Assembly (NCBI RefSeq): GCF_001421805.1
Contig: NZ_LMLC01000005.1
Span: 62,001 to 126,000 of the forward strand
Source of the DNA: Sphingomonas sp. Leaf34
Lineage (GTDB): Bacteria > Pseudomonadota > Alphaproteobacteria > Sphingomonadales > Sphingomonadaceae
Direction: 5' to 3'
Length of the DNA stretch: 64,000 nt
Each line of letters opens with the position of its first letter. Within the stretch, counting starts at the first letter, position 1. This document shows positions 17,543 through 26,194 of the stretch, one piece after another. Made by a program: the position numbers and the translations under genes. The notes under the pieces were generated by a model that was not told the origin of the DNA, ran no database searches, and saw only the letters and a list, made by a program, of their open reading frames with translations.

Positions 17543-17707
17543 TTGAGTTTGGGCCACGACACGCAGAATACGGTGCCTGCCACGAAACCCGCGCAGGTTC
17601 CGGATAAGGACCAGCAAATGGGATCGGCGTTGCGTTCGGTATATCAGAAGACCGTCGACGAAGCGATCCCGGACGATCTGCTCGACCTTCTCGGCAAGCT
17701 CGACTGA
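17543..17707 (+). CDS. nepR: Anti-sigma factor NepR
   Basis: 54 residues from a TTG start at 17543 that follows a purine-rich GGGGGAAG; a longer in-frame ATG at 17504 would add 13 residues. The two-helix NepR core is at the C-terminus (MGSALRSVYQKTVDEAIPDD, then LLDLLGKLD). It binds and inhibits EcfG, and is removed by phosphorylated PhyR. It lies 11 bases before the PhyP-like gene, so the two form an operon under the EcfG-type promoter at 17399. Confidence 0.9.
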   Translation: MSLGHDTQNTVPATKPAQVPDKDQQMGSALRSVYQKTVDEAIPDDLLDLLGKLD

Positions 17708-17718
17708 GCGCGGGCCGC

Positions 17719-19332
17719 ATGGCCTCGCAATCGATGCCGGATAGCGCGCCAACGCCGTCATCGGACGTCGGCGGACCAGGGGAAACGCGTCTGACGGCCG
17801 CAATGGGACGCCTGCCTACGGGCGCGAAGCTGTTCCTTATCTTGAGCGCCGCGTTGCTCCCACTGGCGCTGATCGCAGTGTTTGCCACGTTCCAGACCAC
17901 ACGGCTTGCCGATACCGAAGCCCGTGCGCGTCTGCGCGTTACGGCGAACGAAAGCGCGCGCGCGATCGCGATCGAGCTGGTCGGCGATATGACCGCGCTC
18001 CGGGTGGCGGTGAACGCGCTGGGTAACGACCCCGCCGATGCACCGAGTTGCGCGCGTGCGCAGGGCGTCTTCGCGCAGCAATCCTCCGCGGGAACGCGTT
18101 TCGTCATCACCGACCGCGACGGCACCGTCCTGTGCGGAACACCGATCCCCAATCCCGTCACGCTGCATCAGGACGATATGCCGATCACCGCGGCAATCAT
18201 TCCGCGTCGCGGTCTTGTACTGGCAATCTCCGGCCCCGGTGGCGATACGTCGGCGCGCGCCTATTTCCCGCAGCCGTTTCTCGAACGGATCGGGCGTCCG
18301 TCGAGCCGTGCGCTGATCTTCGGCAGCGCACTGGTTCTCGATCAGGATGCGTTGACGCTCGAGACGATCCCCGACGAGCGTCCGCTCGACCGCATGGAGA
18401 CGATGCGGACTGATCTGGGGATCGCCGGCATTGCCTTGCGCACCAGCATCCGCAGCGCTCCGGTGACGTCGTCGCTGGTCGTCGCGATGCTGTTACCGCT
18501 GCTGATGTGGATCGCCGCGGCGAGCATCGCCTGGTTCGTCGTCGACCGGCTCCTGATCCGACCGCTACGCCGACTGCGGGGCGCGGTCGCGGCGTTCACG
18601 CCGGGCGAGGCGCTCGATTTGGGCGCCGTCCGTACATTGCCTGCGCAGGAAATCCGCGAGCTCGGCGATACCTTCCAGGCGATCAGCCAGACTGTGGCGC
18701 TGCACGAAGCGGGCCTTGCCGAAGGGCTGGTGCGCCAGACCAAGCTGACGCGCGAAGTCCATCATCGCGTAAAGAACAACCTGCAGGTCATTTCCAGCCT
18801 GATCAACTTCCATGCGCGCAGTGCGCCGAGCGCGGACGCGACCGCCGCCTACGCCTCGATCCAGCGCCGCGTCGATGCATTGGCGGTCGTCCACCGCAAT
18901 CACTTCGCCGAACTCGAAGAAAACCGTGGCCTTAACCTGCGGACGATGATCGGCGAACTCTCGGCGAACATCCGCGCGACCGCCTCCGATCGCTCGCATG
19001 GCCTGGGCATCACGCTCGACATCGATCCGTACCTGGTCAATCAGGACGTCGCGGTCGCGATCGCGTTCCTCGCCACCGAGACGATCGAGCTGGCGATGAC
19101 ATGCGATCCCGCCGCACAGATCCGGATCGTCGTCAAACCGTCGGACCTGCCCGATCGTGCGCTGCTCCGCGTCGTATCGCGTGCGCTGGTCGAAAGCGAT
19201 GCGCTGCGCGAGGCGGCGTCGCGCTATGGCCGCGTCATGGAAGGCCTGTCGCGGCAGTTGCGCGCCCCGTTGCATCACGACCCGCTGGTTGGCGCGTATG
19301 AAATCGCATTCGCTGTTAAAGGTCGCGATTAA
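17719..19332 (+). CDS. phyP: PhyP-like HWE/HisKA_2 membrane protein with degraded ATPase domain
   Basis: 537 residues: TM1 (about 36-58), an extracytoplasmic sensor region (about 60-250), TM2 (about 255-280), a HAMP-like linker and a HisKA_2 box REVHHRVKNNLQVISSL with its histidines at 348/349. The ATPase part is degenerate: the N box, normally NELVTNALKH, reads TETIELAMTCD (near 453), and the glycine-rich ATP lid is not recognisable. PhyP of Sphingomonas melonis is reported to act as a phosphatase on PhyR, and an intact H box with lost ATP binding fits that. It is directly downstream of nepR, under EcfG control. Confidence 0.85.
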   Translation: MASQSMPDSAPTPSSDVGGPGETRLTAAMGRLPTGAKLFLILSAALLPLALIAVFATFQTTRLADTEARARLRVTANESARAIAIELVGDMTALRVAVNALGNDPADAPSCARAQGVFAQQSSAGTRFVITDRDGTVLCGTPIPNPVTLHQDDMPITAAIIPRRGLVLAISGPGGDTSARAYFPQPFLERIGRPSSRALIFGSALVLDQDALTLETIPDERPLDRMETMRTDLGIAGIALRTSIRSAPVTSSLVVAMLLPLLMWIAAASIAWFVVDRLLIRPLRRLRGAVAAFTPGEALDLGAVRTLPAQEIRELGDTFQAISQTVALHEAGLAEGLVRQTKLTREVHHRVKNNLQVISSLINFHARSAPSADATAAYASIQRRVDALAVVHRNHFAELEENRGLNLRTMIGELSANIRATASDRSHGLGITLDIDPYLVNQDVAVAIAFLATETIELAMTCDPAAQIRIVVKPSDLPDRALLRVVSRALVESDALREAASRYGRVMEGLSRQLRAPLHHDPLVGAYEIAFAVKGRD

Positions 19333-19400
19333 TTCGTAGCAAGTTCAGTAATTAACCGAGATCAGGGCCGAACTTTTTTTCAAAAAGTCATAATCGATAG

Positions 19401-19425
19401 GGAACGGATCAGCGCGATCGCCGTT
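19401..19425 (+). promoter_or_regulatory. Perfect EcfG-type promoter for a small RNA
   Basis: GGAAC at 19401-19405, spacer of exactly 16 bases, CGTT at 19422-19425. The predicted start point, about 6-8 bases on, is just ahead of the first hairpin of the RNA at 19430-19527. The entericidin gene further down is separated by the terminator-like hairpin. Confidence 0.75.
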
Positions 19426-19429
19426 CAAC

Positions 19430-19527
19430 ATTTCGGACAGCGACTTTATGCCCCCCCGCTCTCGCTGTCCAAGTCATAGGCCCGGAAGCAGCACCCTCCC
19501 CCCCCCGGTGATGCTTCCGGGCCTTTA
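19430..19527 (+). ncRNA. Candidate stress-induced small RNA with two C-rich loops
   Basis: Two perfect hairpins follow the promoter at 19401. Hairpin 1 pairs GGACAGCGA (19435-19443) with TCGCTGTCC (19462-19470) and exposes an 18-base loop holding seven consecutive C. Hairpin 2 pairs GGCCCGGAAGCA (19479-19490) with TGCTTCCGGGCC (19512-19523); an inner CACC/GGTG stem leaves a loop of CTCCCCCCCCC, and TTTAT follows, so it doubles as a terminator. The predicted RNA is about 95 nt. No credible reading frame fills it. C-rich loops suit pairing with G-rich ribosome binding sites. Caulobacter GsrN, also GSR-activated, works through a C-rich loop; homology to it is not claimed. Confidence 0.72.
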
Positions 19528-19656
19528 TCGTTCGATCGGCCGTGACGGTTCGCATGCCGCGCGAAATAGCGGCATTCTGGTTTCGTGATCGGAACGAATA
19601 CGCCCCCCGAACATTGCACCTCCGGTGGCATTCAAGCCCGTCTTGGAGGAAGTTAT

Positions 19657-19791
19657 ATGCGTAAGTTGGTTGGACTGGTCGTCGCCGCGGGCGCGCTCAT
19701 GGTGTCGGCATGCAACACGGTTGAGGGTGCAGGCAAGGACGTCGCGTCGGCAGGCAAGACCGTCGCAAAGACCGCAGACAACGCCAAGTAA
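19657..19791 (+). CDS. Entericidin-type small lipoprotein
   Basis: 44 residues: signal peptide with lipobox VSAC (lipidated Cys19), then a short Gly/Ala/Lys-rich tail (NTVEGAGKDVASAGKTVAKT) typical of the entericidin A/B family. The start is ATG 19657 after a strong GGAGGA. A GGAAC lies at 19595-19599 with CATT 16 bases on, a one-mismatch EcfG-type promoter, so stress control is possible but unproven. A strong terminator follows at 19814. Confidence 0.85.
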   Translation: MRKLVGLVVAAGALMVSACNTVEGAGKDVASAGKTVAKTADNAK

Positions 19792-19813
19792 GCCCTGGCG
19801 CTTCCGATACGGG

Positions 19814-19850
19814 ACGGGGTCCGGTGCACACGCACCGGACCCCGTTTTCG
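19814..19850 (+). terminator. Intrinsic terminator after the entericidin gene
   Basis: ACGGGGTCCGGTGC (19814-19827) and GCACCGGACCCCGT (19832-19845) form a perfect 14-bp stem with an ACAC loop, followed by TTTCGTTTC. It also faces the tatC 3' end and may serve both. Confidence 0.85.
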
Positions 19851-19870
19851 TTTCGGTGCTCGACCGCAGA

Positions 19871-20653
19871 TCAGCTTTCGACGATGTCGGTGGACTCGCC
19901 TTCGACCGCCTTGGCTTTGGCCCGGCTGCGTTCAGTAAACCAGATTCCGATCAGCGCGAGTTCGTACAGGATGACGAGTGGGATCGCGAGCAGCAGCTGC
20001 GACCCGATATCCGGCGGGGTCAGCACCGCAGCGATCGCGAACGCCGCGACGATCGCATAGCGCCGCGCGCCGATCAGCTGTTTGCGCGTCACGATCCCCG
20101 CGCGCTCGAGCAGCATCAGCAGCACGGGCAGCAGGAACGATATGCCGAAGCCGAACAGGAACTGCATCGTGAACGACAGGTAGTTCCCGATCGCGGGCAA
20201 TGCCTCGCGGTGGATGCCGCCGACCATGCCGTCAAACCCGAGCAGGAAGTGCAGCGCCATCGGGATGGCGATGTAATAGGCCATTGCCGCGCCGGTCAGG
20301 AATAGCACCGGCGTCGCGAGGATAAATGGCAGGAGCGCGCGCTTCTCCTTCTTGTAGAGGCCGGGGGCGACGAACTGCCACAGCTGGTTCGCGATCACCG
20401 GGAACGACAGCATCATGGCGGCGAAGAACGCGACCTTGATCTGGACGAAGAAGGCCTCGAAAATCTCGGTATAGATGACCTTGTTCTGCCCCGCCGCGAG
20501 CAGTGGGTGAACGAGGAAGCCGAAGATATCCTCGGCGAAGTACATCGCGATTCCGAACGTCACGATCAGCGCGGCGATGCAATAGAGCAGCCGCCGCCGC
20601 AGCTCGATCAGATGGTCGAGCAACGGCGCCCGGCTTGCGTCGATCTCGCTCAT
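19871..20653 (-). CDS. tatC: Twin-arginine translocase subunit TatC
   Basis: 260 residues with six predicted TM helices. TatC signatures: HLIELRRRLLYC near residue 15-25 (signal-peptide binding surface), the conserved Pro-rich GLYKKEKRALLPF loop, and RRYAIVAAFAIAAVLTPPD. It recognises RR signal peptides, here probably including the Rieske protein encoded at 52162. It is the last gene of scpA-scpB-tatA-tatB-tatC. Confidence 0.95.
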   Translation of the reverse strand: MSEIDASRAPLLDHLIELRRRLLYCIAALIVTFGIAMYFAEDIFGFLVHPLLAAGQNKVIYTEIFEAFFVQIKVAFFAAMMLSFPVIANQLWQFVAPGLYKKEKRALLPFILATPVLFLTGAAMAYYIAIPMALHFLLGFDGMVGGIHREALPAIGNYLSFTMQFLFGFGISFLLPVLLMLLERAGIVTRKQLIGARRYAIVAAFAIAAVLTPPDIGSQLLLAIPLVILYELALIGIWFTERSRAKAKAVEGESTDIVES

Positions 20654-20711
20654 GCTGTGCTTTCGGCGTTATTGGAGGCGATCACGGGGGTCACGCTTAC
20701 GGCAGTCCCGC

Positions 20712-21236
20712 TCATGACGACGCGACGTCGGACTTGCCGGTCTTGTCATCGGGATGACCTATCGCCGGAACGACCGGAACAGCCGCCGGCGGCGCGATCG
20801 GGTCAACACCGGGGTCCTCAAAGGGCGGGTCCGCCGCGGCAGGCGATGCATGCGGCCGCGCGGCGGCGACAACCGGTTTCTCGACCATCACGGGCTCGTT
20901 CGTATGATCATCGACCGCGTCGATCGAGCGATAATCGCGACGATGCTCCTCGGTCTCCGGCGAATGCACGACCTGCGTAGTCTCCGCGCCCGGACCAGAT
21001 TGCGGATGCTCGCGCATGATCCGTTCGTTTTCCGCCGCCCAGCGCTTTTCCATTTCCTCGAGTTCGGCCTCGCGAACCATCGAGTCGAAACCGGAACGAA
21101 ACTGGCGCGCGACACCACGCGCCTTGCCGACCCAATAGCCGACCACGCGCATCGCCTTTGGCAGATCCTTCGGGCCAATCACGACCAGCGCGACGAAGGC
21201 CACGAGCAGAAACTCGGAGGGCGCGATATCGAACAT
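20712..21236 (-). CDS. tatB: Sec-independent translocase subunit TatB
   Basis: 174 residues: N-terminal TM helix (MFDIAPSEFLLVAFVALVVIGPKDLP), hinge, amphipathic helix (KAMRVVGYWVGKARGVARQF) and a long acidic/proline-rich tail. The GPKDLP motif and Glu8 are typical of TatB. It partners TatC in the receptor complex. Gaps to tatA and tatC are 38 and 58 bases. Confidence 0.93.
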   Translation of the reverse strand: MFDIAPSEFLLVAFVALVVIGPKDLPKAMRVVGYWVGKARGVARQFRSGFDSMVREAELEEMEKRWAAENERIMREHPQSGPGAETTQVVHSPETEEHRRDYRSIDAVDDHTNEPVMVEKPVVAAARPHASPAAADPPFEDPGVDPIAPPAAVPVVPAIGHPDDKTGKSDVASS

Positions 21237-21274
21237 TCAGCCGCGCCTATCTAAAGTCGTCAAGTCCGCCGGCT

Positions 21275-21520
21275 TCAGGCAGGACGGTCGTCGCGGACGC
21301 GATTGCCGTCGCGATCGAACGCCGGATCGGCCGACTTCTGCGCTTCGATCCGGGCCGAAGGCTTGGCGGGCGTGTCGTCGTCATTCTCGGACATGCCCTT
21401 CTTGAAATTTTTCACGCCCTTGGCGACGTCGCCCATCAGGTTCGAGAACCGGCCACCGCCGAGAAGGAGGATCGCGACGACCGCGAGGACGAGCAAGTGA
21501 ATCGGGCTAAAACCGCCCAT
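21275..21520 (-). CDS. tatA: Sec-independent translocase subunit TatA
   Basis: 81 residues: short TM helix (SPIHLLVLAVVAILLLGGGRF), then the amphipathic helix SNLMGDVAKGVKNFKKGM with the conserved Phe-Lys-Lys-Gly-Met, then an acidic tail. Forms the oligomeric pore-forming component of Tat export. It lies 35 bases after scpB. Confidence 0.94.
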   Translation of the reverse strand: MGGFSPIHLLVLAVVAILLLGGGRFSNLMGDVAKGVKNFKKGMSENDDDTPAKPSARIEAQKSADPAFDRDGNRVRDDRPA

Positions 21521-21555
21521 GGCAATTCTCCTGGAAACTGAACCCTATCTAAGCC

Positions 21556-22158
21556 TCATCTCGCCGCATTGCCAGCCACCTCGCCATCCCCCGCTCGATC
21601 TTCGCCGTCTTCGAGCCGATCAAAGGCGAGATCGACCGGATCGAGCAGCCCGGCAGCACGCAGATCGTCGATCCCCGGCAGGTCGCGGCGGCTCGTCAGC
21701 CCGAAATGGATGAGGAATTCGGGCGTCGTCGCGAACATCAGCGGCCGCCCCGGGACCTCGCGCCGCCCCGCCGGTTTCGCCCAGCCCGCCTCCATCAGCA
21801 CGTCGAGCGTCCCCTTCGAGATCTGGACGCCTCGGATCGCCTCGATCTCCGCGCGCGTGACCGGCTCGTGATAGGCGATGATCGCGAGCGTTTCGATCCC
21901 CGCGCGGCTGAGCCGGCGCGGCTCCTCGCGGTCGCGGCGCAGCATGTGCGCCATCTCCGGGGCGGTCTGGAATTGCCATCGATCACCGCGCCGGACGACG
22001 ACGATCCCGCGGCCCGCATAGTCGTCCGCCAGCCGGTTCAGCGCGGCGCGGACATCGCCTGCCCCGACATGCGCACGGATCATATCGACGGTGAGCGGCG
22101 CGTCGGCGGCGAACAGCACCGCCTCGACCGCGCGGGTGAGGGCATCGGGCGGCGTCAC
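21556..22158 (-). CDS. scpB: Segregation and condensation protein ScpB
   Basis: 200 residues with the two winged-helix halves of ScpB (AVEAVLFAADAPLTVDMI; RAGIETLAIIAYHEPVTRAEIEAIRG then GRREVPGRPLMFATTPEFLIHFGL). It forms the SMC-ScpAB condensin with ScpA; the ATG overlaps the scpA stop by four bases. Confidence 0.93.
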   Translation of the reverse strand: MTPPDALTRAVEAVLFAADAPLTVDMIRAHVGAGDVRAALNRLADDYAGRGIVVVRRGDRWQFQTAPEMAHMLRRDREEPRRLSRAGIETLAIIAYHEPVTRAEIEAIRGVQISKGTLDVLMEAGWAKPAGRREVPGRPLMFATTPEFLIHFGLTSRRDLPGIDDLRAAGLLDPVDLAFDRLEDGEDRAGDGEVAGNAAR

Positions 22159-22892
22159 GATGCGCGGGACGATGCGCGGGCGCGCAGATAGAGCGGCGCG
22201 AACGGCTCAGCTTGGCGCAGTTCGATCCGCCCCTGTCGCGCGAGTTCGAGCGCGGCGACGAAGCTCGACGCGAGCGCAGAACGTCGCAATTTCTCGCCCG
22301 CCTCGGGCAGGAAACTCTCGATCGCGCTCCAGTCGATCCGTTCGCCGATCAGCGTCGAGACGCGGTCGAGCGCTGCCTCGAGCGTCATCACCTCGCGATC
22401 GGCGACGACGTGCATCACCGGCCGCGTCCGCGCCGAGATGCGGCCATAGGCAGCGATCAGATCGAAGATCTCGGCCTGCCACACCGCCTTGCGCACCGTC
22501 CGCAGTCCTTCGGGGGCGCCACGGGCGAACACGTCGCGCCCGCTGCGATCGCGCGCCATCAGCCGCGCGCCCGCCTCGCGCATCGCACTCAGCCGCTCGA
22601 GCCTGCGCTGCAGCCGCAACGCCAGCGCCTCGGGGTCGGGGTCGGCCAGCGGATCGCGGGGCAGCAGCAGCGCCGATTTCAGATAGGCGAGCCACGCCGC
22701 CATCACGAGATAGTCGGCGGCAAGCTCGAGCTTGAGCGCGCGCGCGGTCTCGACATAGCCCAGATATTGCTCGACCAGCGCCAGGATCGAGATCCGCCGC
22801 AGATCGACCTTCTGCGCGCGCGCCAGCGTCAGCAACAGGTCGAGCGGCCCCTCCCAACCGTCCAGGTCCAGCGTCAAGTGTGCGTCGTCCAT
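22155..22892 (-). CDS. scpA: Segregation and condensation protein ScpA
   Basis: Kleisin subunit of bacterial condensin, 245 residues from MDDAHLTLDLDGWEGPLDLL. The N-terminal LDLLLTLARAQKVDLRRISI and LVMAAWLAYLKSALLLP motifs are characteristic. A longer frame up to 23030 starts with basic low-complexity sequence and is rejected; an ATG at 22910 (MLYRRAMDD) is the main alternative start. In many relatives nagZ directly precedes scpA; here a chemoreceptor gene on the opposite strand separates them. Confidence 0.9.
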   Translation of the reverse strand: MDDAHLTLDLDGWEGPLDLLLTLARAQKVDLRRISILALVEQYLGYVETARALKLELAADYLVMAAWLAYLKSALLLPRDPLADPDPEALALRLQRRLERLSAMREAGARLMARDRSGRDVFARGAPEGLRTVRKAVWQAEIFDLIAAYGRISARTRPVMHVVADREVMTLEAALDRVSTLIGERIDWSAIESFLPEAGEKLRRSALASSFVAALELARQGRIELRQAEPFAPLYLRARASSRAS

Positions 22893-23146
22893 CGCCCGAC
22901 GGTACAGCATCGCACCCGATTGGGCAGCGGCGGATCTCTGCTCGATCGACACGCGGTCGACAGCGCGCGACGGCCGCGATCGGGCGCAGCGCGCAGCGGC
23001 AGAAGGCGCCTGGGCCCCCGACCGGCGCAATGCCGGCAGGATGCGACGTATGCCGACACAATATTGCTCTGCGATCCTCGGGCTAGTTCAACCTGTCCTA
23101 TTATAGGAATGTCATTCCGCCCGAGCCTGGAAGAGGTCGCCGAACC

Positions 23147-25066
23147 ATGTCACAGCCGAGTTCCAGAACGCGCGATGCGTCGTTGAACCGTGCCATCCGG
23201 ATTGCGGGGGCGGTTTTGTTCGGACTCGTGCTGTTATGCGGCGCGACCGGCATCGCCGCCGCCTGGATGCAGACGGCGGCGTCGCACCGCCATACCGCGG
23301 CGACCGCGCTGTTCGCCAATCACGAAGCCGCGGCCATGATGCAGGATGCGATCCGCAGCGACGTGCTCGCCGCATTCCAGGTCGCAGCGCCGGGGGGCAT
23401 GCTCGGACGCAACGAGATCCCAGACGACTTCCGCGCGCATCTCGTCGCGCTGCGCAAACGCATCCCGGCGGACGCCGCGTATACGGGCGACGCCTCGGTC
23501 GCCGCGGCCACCTCCAGGCTGTCGGCGCCGACGCGCGCCTATGTCCGGTCCGCCACGCAGCTTGTCGATCGCAGCGGCACCGATCCCGCCGCTGCGCGCG
23601 CGATGCTGCCCGGTTTCTTCGATCGGTTCCGCCGCCTCGACGTCGCGATGGACTCGGCGGGGGCGGCGATTGAGGCGAATGCACAGCGGTTCGCGCGCAG
23701 TGCGGAGCGGATCGGCACGATCGCGATGGTCGCTCTCGTCATCGCGCTGGCGGTCGGCAGTGCCGGGACCATCGTCTTCGTGACGATGGCGGCGCGGCAC
23801 GTCGTGCAGCCGATCATCGGCCTTGCGGACACAATGCGCGCGCTCGGGGACGGCAATCTCGCGGCCGAGGTGACGGGGGCGGATCGCGGCGACGAACTCG
23901 GCGACATGGCCAGGGCCATTCTGGCGTTCCGCAACCAGCTGCAGGCGGCCGACGCCGAGAAACGGGCGCAGGCTACGCTGATCGTCGACAGCCTGGGCAC
24001 GGGGCTCACCGCGTTGGCGGACGGCGACCTGACCGCGGAGATCGTCGCCGATCTCCACGCGCCGTTCACCGGGCTCAAGGATAACTTCAACAGCGCGATC
24101 GACAGCCTGCGCGGCGTCATCGGATCGGTTGCGCAGGCGACGACGACGATCAGCACAGGATCGAAGGAGATCGCTCAGGCGAGCGAGGATCTCGCGCGCC
24201 GCACCGAAGGCAATGCCGCCAGCCTGGAACAGACCGCCGCCGCGATCGCGCAGATGGACCAGCGGTTGCAGGCGACCGCGGTCGCCGCCGGGCAGACGGT
24301 CGAGCGCGCGGACGGCGCGATCGCCACGGTCGCCGGCGGTCGCGTGATCGCCGACGAGGCGGTCCAGGCGATGACCCGGGTGAGCGAGAGCGCGAAGGGA
24401 ATCGACAGCGTGATCGAGGGGCTCGACAAGATCGCGTTCCAGACGCGCGTGCTGGCGATGAACGCTGCGGTCGAGGCGGGACGTGCGGGCGAGGCCGGAC
24501 GCGGGTTCGCGGTGGTCGCCGATCTCGTGTCCGCGCTCGCGATGCGCGCCGAGGAAGAGGCCGGGCGCGCGCGCGACCAGCTGACCGCGACGCAGGCCGA
24601 TATCGGCACCGCGGTGGAACGCGTGCAGCGTGTCGACGGCGCGTTGTCGGCAATCTCGGCGGACGTCCGCAGCGTGCACGCGCTGCTTGCGGAAATCGCC
24701 GACGACAACCGCGCGCAATCGACCGCCATCACCGAGGTCAGCGCCGCGGTCACCGCGATGGACCAGGCGACGCAGCAGAACGCGGCGATGGTCGAGCAGG
24801 CGTCGTCCGCCGCGCGCAACCTGACCTCGGAGGTCGCCGCGCTGTCGGACCAGGCCGCGAAGTTCCGCATCGGCGCTGCGCCCGGCCACGGCGCACCGTC
24901 AGCACAGCCGACGCAGTACGCCCACCGGTCCGCGGGCGGCTATGGCGGCGGGCGCAGCGCAGTTTGGGCGGAACCGCCGCGGCGCGAGGCCTGGTCACCG
25001 CCCGCGAAGGTTGCCGCGATGGCAGATGCGGCAACGTTCGACGACGACGGGTTCGAGTCCTTCTAA
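23147..25066 (+). CDS. Methyl-accepting chemotaxis protein
   Basis: 639 residues: TM1 (about 18-41), a helical ligand-binding region (about 45-185), TM2 (about 190-213), HAMP plus a second HAMP-like segment ([41 protein letters not shown]), and the signalling domain with the hairpin tip [20 protein letters not shown], where most receptors have QTNLLALNAAVEAAR. There is no C-terminal CheR-binding pentapeptide; the tail is Gly/Tyr-rich and ends FESF. No che genes are nearby. It is inserted between nagZ and scpA, stopping nine bases from the nagZ stop. Confidence 0.9.
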   Translation: MSQPSSRTRDASLNRAIRIAGAVLFGLVLLCGATGIAAAWMQTAASHRHTAATALFANHEAAAMMQDAIRSDVLAAFQVAAPGGMLGRNEIPDDFRAHLVALRKRIPADAAYTGDASVAAATSRLSAPTRAYVRSATQLVDRSGTDPAAARAMLPGFFDRFRRLDVAMDSAGAAIEANAQRFARSAERIGTIAMVALVIALAVGSAGTIVFVTMAARHVVQPIIGLADTMRALGDGNLAAEVTGADRGDELGDMARAILAFRNQLQAADAEKRAQATLIVDSLGTGLTALADGDLTAEIVADLHAPFTGLKDNFNSAIDSLRGVIGSVAQATTTISTGSKEIAQASEDLARRTEGNAASLEQTAAAIAQMDQRLQATAVAAGQTVERADGAIATVAGGRVIADEAVQAMTRVSESAKGIDSVIEGLDKIAFQTRVLAMNAAVEAGRAGEAGRGFAVVADLVSALAMRAEEEAGRARDQLTATQADIGTAVERVQRVDGALSAISADVRSVHALLAEIADDNRAQSTAITEVSAAVTAMDQATQQNAAMVEQASSAARNLTSEVAALSDQAAKFRIGAAPGHGAPSAQPTQYAHRSAGGYGGGRSAVWAEPPRREAWSPPAKVAAMADAATFDDDGFESF

Positions 25067-25075
25067 CGCCGCTGG

Positions 25076-26086
25076 CTACGCCGCGCCCGACGCCTGCAAC
25101 AAGGCGTCACGCGTGGCGATCAGCGCGGCAAGATCGCCGGTGCCGCCGCCGACCGACGCCATCGCCCGATCGAGCCGCGCGCGCGACACGGCGGACATCG
25201 GCGCGAGCCGATCGGCGATCTCGACCATCTCGTCCATCCGCGCCCAGCAATCGAGCACGACGTCGCACCCCGCGGCGATCGCGCCGGCCGCCTTGTCGCC
25301 CGCCGTTCCTGACAACGCCCTCATGTCGATATCGTCGGTCATCAACAGCCCGTCGAATCCGATCCGGTCGCGAATGATCCGATCGATCACGATCGGCGAC
25401 AAGGTCGCGGGGCGATCGGCATCCCAGGCATCGAACACGATGTGCGACGTCATCCCCATCGGCGCCTGATTGAGCGTGCGGAAGGGTTCGAGGTCGACCG
25501 CGAGCTCGGCATCGGTCGCGGTCACGGTCGGCAGGTGATGATGCGTGTCGAGCTTCGCGCGACCATGGCCGGGCATGTGCTTGACGATCCCGACGACGCC
25601 GCCCTCGGCCAGCCCCTCGAGCATCGCACGGCCGAGCGCGGCAACGCGCATCGGGTCCGAACCGTAGGTCCGGCAGGACACCGCCTCGGTCGTATCGGGC
25701 TGCGACACGTCGAGCAGCGGCGCGCAGTCGACGGTGATGCCGACCTCGCTGAGCATCACCCCTAGCGCCTGCCCGTTCGCGCGCGCCGCCTGGATCGCGG
25801 TCATCGGCGCGCGCTCATACGCCGCGTCGAACACCGGCCCCGCCGGAAACGCCGGCCATTCGGGCGGCCCCATCCGCGCGACGCGGCCACCCTCCTGGTC
25901 GATCAGGATCGCCAGATCGTCACGCCCCGCCAGCGCGCGCAGCGAATCCGTGAGCGCGCGGACCTGCGCGCGGTCGACGATGTTGCGCTTGAACAGAATG
26001 TAGCCAGCGGGCTCGCACGCGGCGAAGAACGCGCGCTCGGCGGCGGTGAGGACGGGGCCGGACAGGCCGAAGATGACGGGCTTCAT
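25076..26086 (-). CDS. nagZ: Beta-N-acetylhexosaminidase NagZ
   Basis: GH3 family enzyme of peptidoglycan recycling, 336 residues, cytosolic. Motifs: LIDQEGGRVARM, the substrate-binding KHMPGHG with its loop His (LDTHHHLP), and GLLMTDDIDM with the catalytic Asp. It removes GlcNAc from anhydromuropeptides. It is convergent with the chemoreceptor gene and preceded by a palindromic repeat. Confidence 0.95.
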   Translation of the reverse strand: MKPVIFGLSGPVLTAAERAFFAACEPAGYILFKRNIVDRAQVRALTDSLRALAGRDDLAILIDQEGGRVARMGPPEWPAFPAGPVFDAAYERAPMTAIQAARANGQALGVMLSEVGITVDCAPLLDVSQPDTTEAVSCRTYGSDPMRVAALGRAMLEGLAEGGVVGIVKHMPGHGRAKLDTHHHLPTVTATDAELAVDLEPFRTLNQAPMGMTSHIVFDAWDADRPATLSPIVIDRIIRDRIGFDGLLMTDDIDMRALSGTAGDKAAGAIAAGCDVVLDCWARMDEMVEIADRLAPMSAVSRARLDRAMASVGGGTGDLAALIATRDALLQASGAA

Positions 26087-26118
26087 GACTGGGTCCTAAA
26101 CCGAAAAAAATTCTCTTA

Positions 26119-26188
26119 CCGTTCGCCCTGAGCGAAGTCGAAGGGCCTGCCCTCCGGAAGTGGCTTCGACTTTGCTCAGCCCGAACGG
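26119..26188. repeat. Palindromic repeat, GTTCGCCCTGAGCGAAGTCGAAG type
   Basis: Arm 1 (26119-26145) begins CCGTTCGCCCTGAGCGAAGT and arm 2 (26164-26188) reads its near-inverse, ending CTCAGCCCGAACGG, around a short GC-rich centre. This motif is a familiar dispersed intergenic palindrome of alphaproteobacteria. It lies between tamB and nagZ. Confidence 0.85.
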
Positions 26189-26194
26189 GGGTGC

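Noticed and set aside
19592-19620. EcfG-type promoter for the entericidin gene
   Set aside because: GGAAC is present but the -10 reads CATT instead of CGTT, so I left it as a remark only.
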